From the NCBI GenBank assembly GCA_958296295.1, contig OY282460.1, positions 3,162,001 through 3,226,000 of the forward strand: a stretch of DNA of 64,000 nucleotides, written 5' to 3'. Shown here one piece after another: positions 47,607-56,236 of this stretch; within the stretch, counting starts at the first letter, position 1; each line of letters opens with the position of its first letter. The translations under genes were made by a program, and so were the position numbers. Below the pieces are notes generated by a model that made no database searches, was not told where the DNA came from, and was given only the letters and a program-made list of their open reading frames with translations. The stretch is from an uncultured Pseudomonadales bacterium (GTDB taxonomy: Bacteria; Pseudomonadota; Gammaproteobacteria; Pseudomonadales; Azotimanducaceae).

Positions 47607-48152
47607 GTGACAAGTGGTAAACGGGTCGCCGCGGTATTGGCGGCGTTCATGGCTTTGGCGGCGCCCCACGCCGCGGGGGAGCTCAAGGTCGCGGTGTTGG
47701 ATTCCATTCGCGCCATGCAACAGAGCGAGGAGTTCCTTGGTTTCGTCGAGACGTTCAAGCGGGAGCTGGAACCCGACCAAAAGGCCTTGCAAACCATTCA
47801 GGACGAGATCGCCGCGCTGGAGCAGCGCTTGCGCGACGAGGCCGAGGTGATGGCGGACGCCGAGCGGCGCCGCATCCTCAAGGACGTGGAAAACAAGAAG
47901 ATCGACCTCGAGTTCGGCAGCACCAAGTTCCAGAAGGCGGCGCAGGACAGGCAGACGGACAAGCTGCAGCAGATGAGCCAGAAGTTGCAGGCCATCGTCC
48001 TGGATCTGGTGGAGCTGGAGCGCTACGACCTCGTGTTCGACCGTCGCAACGTGTCGTGGGTCAACCCGAGGCACGACATCACCGCCAAGGTCACCGAAAA
48101 GCTGAACGAACGATTCGCCGAAGGGCAGGAATCGACCGCGACGCCCGAATAA
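47607..48152 (+). CDS. skp: OmpH/Skp-family periplasmic chaperone
   Basis: GTG at 47607 with GGGAGAGAAGC upstream gives 181 residues. A signal peptide (RVAAVLAAFMALAAPHAAG) precedes LKVAVLDSIRAMQQSEEF and a long coiled coil (about residues 55-120) that forms the tentacles of the trimeric chaperone. It protects outer-membrane proteins on their way to BamA, its upstream neighbour. TATACT at 47554-47559 may be a -10 box. Confidence 0.88.
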   Translation: MTSGKRVAAVLAAFMALAAPHAAGELKVAVLDSIRAMQQSEEFLGFVETFKRELEPDQKALQTIQDEIAALEQRLRDEAEVMADAERRRILKDVENKKIDLEFGSTKFQKAAQDRQTDKLQQMSQKLQAIVLDLVELERYDLVFDRRNVSWVNPRHDITAKVTEKLNERFAEGQESTATPE

Positions 48153-48161
48153 CCGCCGCCG

Positions 48162-49277
48162 ATGGTCGCCGCGGGCGCTCGCGGCCCGTCGCGGTCGCCG
48201 GCCGACCGAGGCCGGCGCGCCGTCGCTTACACCGTCGCCGACATCGCCGCCACCATAGGCCGCCGGCTTGTCGGCGGCGCGTCGGTGAGGGGAGACGGCG
48301 AGACGCGAATCACCGGTCTCGCGCCGATCGAGACCGCCGCCAACGGCGAGCTCAGCCACCTCTCGGGCCGTTCCTACCGCCGATTTCTGGCCACCACCGG
48401 CGCGAGCGCCGTGTTGCTGCGCCCTGAAGACGCCGGCCAATGCCCGACCGTCGCCGTGGTGGTGGCCAACCCCTATCTCGCTTTCGCGCACGCTTCGCGG
48501 TTGTTCGACTCCAAGCAGCGGCCGGCGCCCGGCGTCGCGCCGGGCGCGCACGCGCATGCGCGGGCCGAGATCCATCCCACGGCGTCCGTGGCGCCCGGCG
48601 CGGTGATCGCCGACGGTGCCCGGGTCGGCCCCGAGGTCGCTATCGGCGCTGGCGTCTTTGTGGGCGAGAGCGTGGCGGTGGGCGCCCAAACCGTTATCCA
48701 CGCCAACGCGACCTTGTACGCGAATGTCCACGTGGGGGCGCGCTGCGTGATTCACGCCGGCGCCGTCGTGGGGGCGGACGGGTTCGGTTTCACGCCGGAC
48801 GAGACCGGCGCCCTGCAAGCCATCGCCCAGCTCGGCGGCGTGACGATCGGGGACGACGTCGTGGTCGGCGCCGGCACCACGATAGACCGTGGAACGCTGA
48901 CGGACACCGTGATCCGCAACGGCGTGAAGATCGACAATCAAGTGCAGATCGGCCACAACTGCGACATCGGCGAGCACACGGTGCTCTGCGGCCGCGTGGG
49001 CATGGCCGGCAGCACGCGCGTGGGCAGGCACTGCGTTTTCGGCGGCGGCGCCGGCGTCGCCGGCGAACACCCGATCACCATTTGCGACCATGTGCAGGTG
49101 GGCGCCGTGACCACCATCACGCGCTCGATCGACAAGCCGGGCGTGTATCTCGGCACCGTGTTGCATAATACCGCCCAACGCTGGAAACGCACCGCGTTGC
49201 GCCTTGAGCGGCTGGACGAGTACGCCAAGCGCTTGGCGCGTGTGGAAGCCAAGGTGGAAGCCGGAGGGGACGGGTGA
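48162..49277 (+). CDS. lpxD: UDP-3-O-(3-hydroxyacyl)glucosamine N-acyltransferase
   Basis: A 371-residue lipid A enzyme. The N-terminal uridine-binding domain (VADIAATIGRRLVGGA onward) is followed by a left-handed beta-helix of hexapeptide repeats from about 115 to 320. The catalytic His is in QIGHNCDIGEHTVLCG. The N-terminal 20 residues before VAYTV are Arg/Ala-rich and may not be native if a later start is used. Its stop overlaps the fabZ start in GTGA, so the two are coupled. Confidence 0.94.
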   Translation: MVAAGARGPSRSPADRGRRAVAYTVADIAATIGRRLVGGASVRGDGETRITGLAPIETAANGELSHLSGRSYRRFLATTGASAVLLRPEDAGQCPTVAVVVANPYLAFAHASRLFDSKQRPAPGVAPGAHAHARAEIHPTASVAPGAVIADGARVGPEVAIGAGVFVGESVAVGAQTVIHANATLYANVHVGARCVIHAGAVVGADGFGFTPDETGALQAIAQLGGVTIGDDVVVGAGTTIDRGTLTDTVIRNGVKIDNQVQIGHNCDIGEHTVLCGRVGMAGSTRVGRHCVFGGGAGVAGEHPITICDHVQVGAVTTITRSIDKPGVYLGTVLHNTAQRWKRTALRLERLDEYAKRLARVEAKVEAGGDG

Positions 49278-49777
49278 ATCCTGATCGCCCCGCGGCCCGG
49301 ACAAGGTGCGCCCCTTTGAAGCTGGACATTGACGATATCCTGCGGATACTGCCCCACAGGTACCCGTTCCTGCTCCTCGACCGGGTGGACGAGATCGTGC
49401 CGGGCGAGCGCATCGTCGGCCGCAAGAACGTCTCCGCCAACGAGCCGTACCTGCAAGGGCACTTTCCCGACTATCCGATCGTGCCGGGTGTTTTGGTCGT
49501 GGAGGCCCTCGCGCAAACCAGCTGCGTTCTCGCCGTCGTCACCGTCGGCCGCAAAGCCGCCGAAGGCTATCTGCAATATCTGGCCGGCCTCGACGACATC
49601 CGCTTCAAGCGCCCGGTGCGCCCGGGCGACTCGCTCGAGCTGCGCAGCACCATCGTCAGCGCCCGGCGCCATCTCATGAAGTTCGAATGCCAAGCGGTGG
49701 TGGAGGGCGAGACGGTCTGTTCCGGCAAACTCATCTGCGTGGAGCGCAAGACCTCCATGACCACGCCGCAGCCATGA
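49274..49777 (+). CDS. fabZ: 3-hydroxyacyl-ACP dehydratase FabZ
   Basis: A 167-residue hot-dog-fold dehydratase. The catalytic His28 is in ILPHRYPFLLLDRV and Glu77 in PGVLVVEALAQ; GHFPDYPIVPG lies between. It shares 3-hydroxyacyl-ACP with LpxA and LpxD, the reason for clustering. The start GTG overlaps the lpxD stop, and its stop overlaps the ATG of a small downstream frame. Confidence 0.94.
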   Translation: MNPDRPAARTRCAPLKLDIDDILRILPHRYPFLLLDRVDEIVPGERIVGRKNVSANEPYLQGHFPDYPIVPGVLVVEALAQTSCVLAVVTVGRKAAEGYLQYLAGLDDIRFKRPVRPGDSLELRSTIVSARRHLMKFECQAVVEGETVCSGKLICVERKTSMTTPQP

Positions 49778-49908
49778 AGCGAAGCGAAAAGGCGCCGGTG
49801 GCCGCCGGCGATCTCGCCGCCCCGGCCGAGAGCGGTGCCGGGCGGCGCTTGGACGCGACCATTCCCGTTCGCATCGTCCCGCGTCCGGCAACAAGCGACA
49901 AGGCGTGA
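49774..49908 (+). CDS. Possible small coupled protein between fabZ and lpxA
   Basis: A 44-codon frame starts in an ATGA overlap with fabZ and stops in a GTGA overlap with lpxA. It reads MKRSEKAPVAAGDLAAPAES and ends RIVPRPATSDKA. It has no recognisable domain. It may simply carry ribosomes across the gap to lpxA, which has no obvious ribosome site of its own, or it may be non-functional. Confidence 0.4.
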   Translation: MKRSEKAPVAAGDLAAPAESGAGRRLDATIPVRIVPRPATSDKA

Positions 49909-50690
49909 TAGACAAGCGCGCCATCGTCCATCCCGGCGCGCGCCTCGGAGCCAACGTCGCCGTCGGCCCGTGGACGATCATCGACGCCGACGTGCGGATC
50001 GGCGACGACTGCGAGATAGGCCCGCACGTGATCCTGCGCGGCCCCACGACACTCGGTCGCGGCAACCGCGTGTTCCAGTTCGCCACGGTGGGCGAGGGCT
50101 CGCCGGCGGTCGCCTACAAGGGCGAGCCCACCACGCTCACCATCGGCGACAACAACGTCATCCGCGAAGGCGTGACAATCCACCGCGGCCTCGCCACGGA
50201 CCGCAGCCGCACCGTCGTCGGCAACGGCAACCTTTTCATGGCCTATGTTCACGTTGGCCACGATTGCGTGTTGGGCGATCGCATCGTGATGGCCAACAAC
50301 GCCTCGGTGGCCGGGCACGTCACGGTCGGCGACGAGGCGGTGCTGGGCGGCTACGTTGGCGTGCCGCAGTTCCGCAGCATCGGCGCCTACGCCTTCGTCA
50401 GCGCCATGTCGCTGGTCACCAAGGATGTGCCGGCGTACGTGTCCATCGACGGCAATCCGGCCGGGGCGGTGGGCCTCAATTCCGAGCGCCTGCGACGACT
50501 TGGCGCCTCGGAATCCGTGAAGAAGGCCTTGCAGGACGCCTACAACACCGTATACCGGCGCGGACTCACCCTGAAACACGCGCTGGAGGAGCTGCGCCCG
50601 GTGGCCGCCGATGTGCCCGAGGTGGCGTGTTTCGTGCGTTCCATCGAGACATCCGAGCACGGCATCGTCCGCGAGCGGCGGCGGCATTAG
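49905..50690 (+). CDS. lpxA: UDP-N-acetylglucosamine O-acyltransferase
   Basis: A 261-residue LpxA, first enzyme of lipid A synthesis. Hexapeptide repeats from residue 1 to about 190 begin IDKRAIVHPGARLGANVAVG; the catalytic His is in AYVHVGHDCVLGD. The C-terminal helical part (LRRLGASESVKKALQDAYN) is typical. GTG at 49905 overlaps the preceding small frame. Confidence 0.95.
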   Translation: MIDKRAIVHPGARLGANVAVGPWTIIDADVRIGDDCEIGPHVILRGPTTLGRGNRVFQFATVGEGSPAVAYKGEPTTLTIGDNNVIREGVTIHRGLATDRSRTVVGNGNLFMAYVHVGHDCVLGDRIVMANNASVAGHVTVGDEAVLGGYVGVPQFRSIGAYAFVSAMSLVTKDVPAYVSIDGNPAGAVGLNSERLRRLGASESVKKALQDAYNTVYRRGLTLKHALEELRPVAADVPEVACFVRSIETSEHGIVRERRRH

Positions 50691-50699
50691 CGCCCGCAG

Positions 50700-51878
50700 G
50701 TGACGGCCCGCCCGCTGCGCGTCGGCATTGTCGCCGGCGAGGCGTCCGGCGACAAGCTCGGCGCCGGGTTGATGGCGGCCATTCGCGAGCGTCGCCCGGA
50801 CACGCGGTTCAGCGGCGTGGGCGGGCAAGGCATGTTGGCCGAGGGGCTGGACGCGCTGGCGCCGCTGGACGCGCTGTCCGTACACGGATTCAAGGACCCG
50901 CTGTTGCGGTTGCCCAAGTTGTGGCGGCTGCTGGTTCGCTTGCGCCGCCACTTCGTGGCCGAACGAGCGGACGTGGTGGTCGGCGTGGATTTCAACGTCT
51001 TCAACCTCCTGTTGGAGCGGTCGGTGAAAGACCGCGGCATCCCCACCGCGCACTATGTGAGCCCTTCGGTCTACTTCTGGCGGCCGGGGCGCATCGAGCG
51101 CATCAGGAGAGCCGCCGACACGGTGTTGGCGTTGTACCCGTTCGAGCCGGCGTTGTATGCGCGGCGCGGCGGCAACGCGGTGTTCGTGGGGCATCCCATG
51201 GCCGACGAGATCGGGCCGAACGACGGCGCCGACGAGGCCCGGGAGCGCGCCCGCGACGCGCTCGGCTTGCCGCGGGAACGGCGGGTCGTCGCGCTCTTGC
51301 CGGGCAGCCGCCGGTCCGAGATACGCTTTCTCGGCCGGCTCTTCCTGGACACCGCCGAACATCTCCACAACTCGTTCGACACGCCGTTGTTCGTCATCCC
51401 AACGCCCACCGCCGGCGTTCACGAGGCGGTGCGGGAGCTGATCGAGGGCCGGGGCCCGCAACCAAACGGGTTGGACGTGCGAGTGGTGCGCGACCAGTCG
51501 CGTCTCGTCATCGCCGCGGCCGATGCCGTGTTGGCGAAATCCGGCACCGCCACCCTGGAAACGCTGTTGCTGCGTCGGCCGATGGTGGTGGCGTACCGCA
51601 TGGGCGCATTGACGGCCTGGATCGTGAGGCGGCTCAAGAAAACGGATTTCGTGGCGTTGCCGAACATCCTCGCCGGACGCGAGCTGGTGCCCGAGCTGCT
51701 GCAGGAACGCGCCGAACCGGCGGCGCTGGCGCGCGCGTTGATCGAACAGCACCAACGCCGCAACGCCGACGACGACTACCTCGACGCTTGCGCCCACTGG
51801 CATCAACGCTTGCGCCGAGGGGCGGCCGAGCGGGCCGCCGAGGCCGTGTTGGCGTTGATCGTGGAACGCCGGGAGTAG
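50700..51878 (+). CDS. lpxB: Lipid-A-disaccharide synthase
   Basis: A 392-residue GT19 glycosyltransferase joining UDP-diacylglucosamine and lipid X. It has GIVAGEASGDKLGAGLM at the start, FSGVGGQGMLAEG, VSPSVYFWRPGRIERIR and VLAKSGTATLETLLLRRPMVV, all diagnostic. The start is GTG at 50700, ten bases after lpxA. Confidence 0.95.
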   Translation: MTARPLRVGIVAGEASGDKLGAGLMAAIRERRPDTRFSGVGGQGMLAEGLDALAPLDALSVHGFKDPLLRLPKLWRLLVRLRRHFVAERADVVVGVDFNVFNLLLERSVKDRGIPTAHYVSPSVYFWRPGRIERIRRAADTVLALYPFEPALYARRGGNAVFVGHPMADEIGPNDGADEARERARDALGLPRERRVVALLPGSRRSEIRFLGRLFLDTAEHLHNSFDTPLFVIPTPTAGVHEAVRELIEGRGPQPNGLDVRVVRDQSRLVIAAADAVLAKSGTATLETLLLRRPMVVAYRMGALTAWIVRRLKKTDFVALPNILAGRELVPELLQERAEPAALARALIEQHQRRNADDDYLDACAHWHQRLRRGAAERAAEAVLALIVERRE

Positions 51879-51881
51879 CCG

Positions 51882-52511
51882 GTGCCACGCGACCTCATGG
51901 GCGAACGGAACGCCGTCGCCGAAGGCGCGGACGTGGTCGGCGTGGACGAGGTCGGCAGAGGCCCGCTGGCCGGGCCGGTGGTGGCCGGGGCGGTGGTGCT
52001 GCATCCCGACCGCCCGGTGGCCGGCCTGCGCGACTCGAAAGCGCTCAGCGCGGCCCGACGCGAGGAGCTGGCGGCGCTGATTCGCGCCCGCGCCGTCGCA
52101 TGGGCCATCGGCCGCGCCGAGGTGGCGGAGATCGACCGCATCAACATTCTGCGCGCCGCCCTGGTGGCCATGCGCCGCGCCGTGGAACAGCTTCCGGTGC
52201 GCCTGCGCGTGGCCTATGTGGACGGCAACATTCCACCGGCGCTGGCGTGCCCCACCGTTGCCGTCGTGGCCGGCGACGACCTCGTGCCGGCCATCAGCGC
52301 CGCCTCCATCATCGCCAAAGTCGCCCGGGACGCCGAGATGACGGACGCCGCCAAGCGTTATCCGGGCTACGGCTTCGACGAACACAAGGGCTATGCCACG
52401 GCGGGCCACCTGTGCGCGTTGCGGCGGTTGGGCCCCTGCCCGCTGCACCGCAAGACGTTCGCTCCCGTGCTTGCCCAAGCCGCCCCTGCGGGGCTCGGCA
52501 CTCTCGCCTGA
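51882..52511 (+). CDS. rnhB: Ribonuclease HII
   Basis: A 209-residue enzyme removing RNA from RNA/DNA hybrids and single ribonucleotides from DNA. The catalytic DE pair is in [17 protein letters not shown], with further acidic residues in AYVDGN and [15 protein letters not shown] few bases separate it from lpxB. Confidence 0.94.
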   Translation: MPRDLMGERNAVAEGADVVGVDEVGRGPLAGPVVAGAVVLHPDRPVAGLRDSKALSAARREELAALIRARAVAWAIGRAEVAEIDRINILRAALVAMRRAVEQLPVRLRVAYVDGNIPPALACPTVAVVAGDDLVPAISAASIIAKVARDAEMTDAAKRYPGYGFDEHKGYATAGHLCALRRLGPCPLHRKTFAPVLAQAAPAGLGTLA

Positions 52512-52584
52512 ACGACCGCGGGAGTTCGGGCCAACCGGCACGAATCCCACCAAATCGTTGTCACCGCCAAAGCGAGGGCGTATC

Positions 52585-55500
52585 TTGATCCGGGTGCAGG
52601 AGGCTGTCGCCCAAACCGCAAGCGCCAAGACGCCTGTCGCCTTTCAGACGGGCGACGAGATCGTCGCCGCGGAACCGAACCGCGGCGCCGAACAGGTTGC
52701 GGATTTCGTCCACTTGGTGGTCCACAGCGAATACTCCATCCGCGACGGCCTCATCAAGGTGCGGGATCTGGCGGCTCGGGCAGCGACCCTCGGCATGCCG
52801 GCCGTCGCCCTCACGGATCGCGCCAACCTCTTCGGCTTGGTGAAGTTCTACAGCGCCTGCCGCGACCGCGGCATCAAGGCGCTCATCGGCGTGGACATGG
52901 AGTACGAGCACAATGGCGGCGTTTTTCGTTGCGTGCTGCTCGCGGCGTCGGAGACGGGCTATCGCAATTTGCTGCGTTTGGTGTCGAGCGCGTACACGGG
53001 CGGCCGCGAACGCGGGGGGCCGGAACACGGCAGGGTGACCCGTACCGCGTTGCACGCCGCCGCCGATGGCGTGATCGCGCTGCTAGGCCGCGGCAGCGAC
53101 GTCGGCGTCGCGGTGGAGAAGAGCGACCCGGCCGCCAGCCGCCAGCTGGACGATTGGCGTGCCGTCTTCGGCGACCGCGCCTACATGGAAGTGATTCGCG
53201 CGGACCGCTCCGGCGAGGACCGGTTCGTGGTCGAGGCCGCGGCCTTCGCGGCGCGGCGAGGGGCGCCGCTCGTCGCCAGCAACGATGTGCGTTTCCTCGC
53301 CCCGGACGACTTCGAGGCGCACGAGACCCGGGTGTGCATCCAGGAAGGCCGCGTGCTGAACGACCCGCGCCGGGCGCGGCCTTACAGCGACGCCCAATAC
53401 CTGCGCGGCGCCGACGAGATGCGCGCCCTCTTCGCCGACCTGCCGGAGGCGTTGGACAACACCGTGGAGTTGGCGAAGCGATGCAGCCACGAGTTGCGCC
53501 TCGGCACCTACCATCTGCCGGAATACCCGGTGCCGGCGCACCAGACCTTGGACGCGGTGCTGGCCAGCCGCGCCGGCAAAGGGCTGCGTCGCCACTTGGC
53601 TCGCATGACGGATGACGGGACGGAGGCGGAGGAACGCGCCGAGCGCTATCGCGAACGCTTGCGCCACGAACTCGACGTCATCGCCCAGATGGGATTCGCC
53701 GGCTACTTCCTGATCGTCGAGGAGTTCGTCAACTGGGGTCGCGACCACAGCGTGCCGGTGGGCTGCCGCGGGTCCGGCAACGCCTCGCTGGTTGCGTTCT
53801 GCTTGGGCATCACGGATTTGGATCCGTTGGAGTACGACCTGGTGTTCGAGCGGCTGCTCAACCCGGAGCGGGTGTCCATGCCCGACTTCGACATCGACTT
53901 CTGCATGGTGGGCCGCGAGCGCGTGATCTCCCATGTGGCGGAGCGCTACGGCCACGACGCCGTGAGCCAGATCGTCACGTTCGGCACCATGGCGGCGCGG
54001 CTGGTGGTGCGCGATGTGGCGCGGGTGCAAGGCAAGCCGTTCGGGTTGGCGGAACGCCTTGCCAAACTGATCCCGTTCGAGGTGGGCATGACGCTGGCCA
54101 AGGCCATGGAACGGGAGGCGGAGCTGCGCGAATTCGTGGAGCGCAACGAGGATGCCGCCGAGATCATGGAGATGGCGTACAAGCTGGAAGGGCTCGTTCG
54201 CACCATCGGCAAACACGCCGGCGGCGTGGTCATCGCCCCCAGCGCATTGACGGACTTCGTGCCGCTGTTCGCCGACCAAGCTGGCGGGGGCGTCGTTTCG
54301 CAGTTCGACCTGCACGATGTGGAAGAGGCCGGGTTGGTCAAATTCGACTTCCTCGGCCTCAAGACGCTGACGATCGTGGATTGGACCGTGAAGGCCGTCA
54401 ACGAGGGCCGAACCGGCCGTGGCGAGGCGCCGGTGGACATCAAGGCCGTGCCCCTCGACGATGCCGGCGCCTACGGGTTGTTGAAGACCGCCGAGACAAC
54501 GGCCGTCTTCCAGCTTGAATCGGACGGCATGAAAGACATCCTCCGCCGCCTGTTGCCGGACTCCATCGACGACATCATCGCCTTGGTGGCGCTGTACCGC
54601 CCGGGGCCGCTGCAATCCGGCGCGGTGGACGACTACATCGAGCGCAAGCACGGGCGCAAAGTAGTGAAATACCCGCATCCGTCGCTGGAGAGCGCCTTGC
54701 GCGGCACCTACGGCGTGATGCTCTATCAAGAGCAGGCCATGGTCATCGCCCAGCGCCTCGCCGGCTTTTCCCTGGGCCAGGCCGATCTGCTGCGGCGGGC
54801 CATGGCGAAGAAGAAGCCCGAGGAGATGGTGCAGATGCGCGCCATGTTTCTCGCCGGCACGGACGCCAACGGCGTCGCCCGACCGATCGCCGAGGAGGTT
54901 TTCGATCAAGTGGAGAAGTTCGCCGGCTACGCCTTCAACAAGGCGCACGCGGCGAGCTACGCGCTGCTCAGCTTCCAAACCGCGTGGCTGAAGGCGCATT
55001 TCCCGGCGCAGTTCATGGCCGCGGTGCTTTCCGCCGACATGCAGACGGTGGACAAGATCGTGCCGCTCGTGGACGAGGTTCGCCGCCTCGGCATCAAGCT
55101 GCTGCCACCGGACGTCAACGCCAGCGTCCATCGGTTCAAGGCCGCGGACGACGGCATCTTGTACGGCTTGGGCGCCGTGCGCGGCGTCGGCGAGGGTCTC
55201 GTCGATGCGATCGTGTCGCAGCGCGAAGGTGGCGGCCCGTTCCTCGACTTGGCGGACTTCTGTCGGCGCGTGGATTCGCGCCGCGCCAACAAGCGCGTGT
55301 TGGTGGCGCTGGTGCATTCGGGCGCCATGGACACGTTCGCCGTTGACGACGAAAGCGTGGACGCGGCCCGGGCGAGGCTTCTCGGCGCCCTGGACACCGC
55401 CCTCCAAGGCGCGGAGCAGACCGCGCGAGACGCCGAGCTGGGCATCGCCGACATGTTCGGCGGGGTGGCCAAACAATCGGCCGCGCCCACCAACGGCACC

Positions 55501-56142
55501 GTGCGCGCCCTCTCCACGCGCCAGCGCCTGGAGGGCGAGAAGGAGACCCTCGGGCTCTATCTCACCGGCCATCCCGTCAACGCCCATCTTGCCGAGCTGC
55601 GGCGGCTTTGCCCGCCTATTGGCCAGCTGCGTAGCGGGCGCGAAAAGCAGCTCGTCGCGGGACTCGTGGTCTCCAACCGCACCCGGCGCGGTCGGCGGGG
55701 CGAGATGGGCTTCTTCGTGCTTGACGACCAGAGCGCCCGGATCGAGGTGAGCGCGTTCGGTGAGGCGTTTGCGGAAAGTCGCGCCAAGATCGCCAAAGAC
55801 GCCATTCTGGTGGTGCGAGGCGATGTGCAGCAGGACAGCTTCTCGGGCGGCGTCAAGATGCGCGCGGAGCAGGTGATGACGCTGGCGGAGGCCCGCAAAA
55901 GCCACTCCCGCGGCATCGTCGTGCGCTTGGCGGCCCAAGCCGAGGAACGGCTGCCTGGCTTGCGCCAAGTGCTCGCCCGGCACCGGGAGGCGGACGGCTG
56001 TACCGTGTTCGTGGAATACGCCGCGAACGGGGCGCAGGGCCGTTTCGCGCTCGGCGCCGCTTGGCGTGTTCACGCCGACGACGCGCTGCTCGTCCAGTTG
56101 CGCGAGACGCTGGGCGAAGACGCCGCGACAGTGGATTACTGA
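52585..56142 (+). CDS. dnaE: DNA polymerase III subunit alpha
   Basis: From the TTG at 52585 (GAGGG six bases upstream) the protein has 1185 residues, close to family length. Domains: PHP (FVHLVVHSEYSIRDGLIK onward), polymerase core with the catalytic Asp residues in MPDFDIDFCM and RGSGNASLVAFCLGITDLDP, HhH region and a C-terminal OB fold (AGLVVSNRTRRGRRGEMGFF). It is the replicative polymerase. rnhB lies directly upstream; accA, which usually follows, is missing. Confidence 0.94.
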   Translation: MIRVQEAVAQTASAKTPVAFQTGDEIVAAEPNRGAEQVADFVHLVVHSEYSIRDGLIKVRDLAARAATLGMPAVALTDRANLFGLVKFYSACRDRGIKALIGVDMEYEHNGGVFRCVLLAASETGYRNLLRLVSSAYTGGRERGGPEHGRVTRTALHAAADGVIALLGRGSDVGVAVEKSDPAASRQLDDWRAVFGDRAYMEVIRADRSGEDRFVVEAAAFAARRGAPLVASNDVRFLAPDDFEAHETRVCIQEGRVLNDPRRARPYSDAQYLRGADEMRALFADLPEALDNTVELAKRCSHELRLGTYHLPEYPVPAHQTLDAVLASRAGKGLRRHLARMTDDGTEAEERAERYRERLRHELDVIAQMGFAGYFLIVEEFVNWGRDHSVPVGCRGSGNASLVAFCLGITDLDPLEYDLVFERLLNPERVSMPDFDIDFCMVGRERVISHVAERYGHDAVSQIVTFGTMAARLVVRDVARVQGKPFGLAERLAKLIPFEVGMTLAKAMEREAELREFVERNEDAAEIMEMAYKLEGLVRTIGKHAGGVVIAPSALTDFVPLFADQAGGGVVSQFDLHDVEEAGLVKFDFLGLKTLTIVDWTVKAVNEGRTGRGEAPVDIKAVPLDDAGAYGLLKTAETTAVFQLESDGMKDILRRLLPDSIDDIIALVALYRPGPLQSGAVDDYIERKHGRKVVKYPHPSLESALRGTYGVMLYQEQAMVIAQRLAGFSLGQADLLRRAMAKKKPEEMVQMRAMFLAGTDANGVARPIAEEVFDQVEKFAGYAFNKAHAASYALLSFQTAWLKAHFPAQFMAAVLSADMQTVDKIVPLVDEVRRLGIKLLPPDVNASVHRFKAADDGILYGLGAVRGVGEGLVDAIVSQREGGGPFLDLADFCRRVDSRRANKRVLVALVHSGAMDTFAVDDESVDAARARLLGALDTALQGAEQTARDAELGIADMFGGVAKQSAAPTNGTVRALSTRQRLEGEKETLGLYLTGHPVNAHLAELRRLCPPIGQLRSGREKQLVAGLVVSNRTRRGRRGEMGFFVLDDQSARIEVSAFGEAFAESRAKIAKDAILVVRGDVQQDSFSGGVKMRAEQVMTLAEARKSHSRGIVVRLAAQAEERLPGLRQVLARHREADGCTVFVEYAANGAQGRFALGAAWRVHADDALLVQLRETLGEDAATVDY

Positions 56143-56236
56143 GAGTTTCGGCCGCCGGAAGGCCGCCGCGCATGGCACCGATGCGACCGCGCTTTCGCGC
56201 ACGCGGGGGTTCCGCACCGAGGGCCGGGCGGCGACC

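Noticed and set aside
45070..47613. Very long minus-strand open frame opposite bamA (847 codons)
   Set aside because: It mirrors the codon structure of bamA on the other strand in high-GC DNA, has no recognisable domain, and bamA itself is unmistakable.
49731..52628. Minus-strand open frame opposite lpxA-lpxB-rnhB
   Set aside because: It spans several real genes on the opposite strand, which is impossible for a functional arrangement of this kind, and no motif is present.
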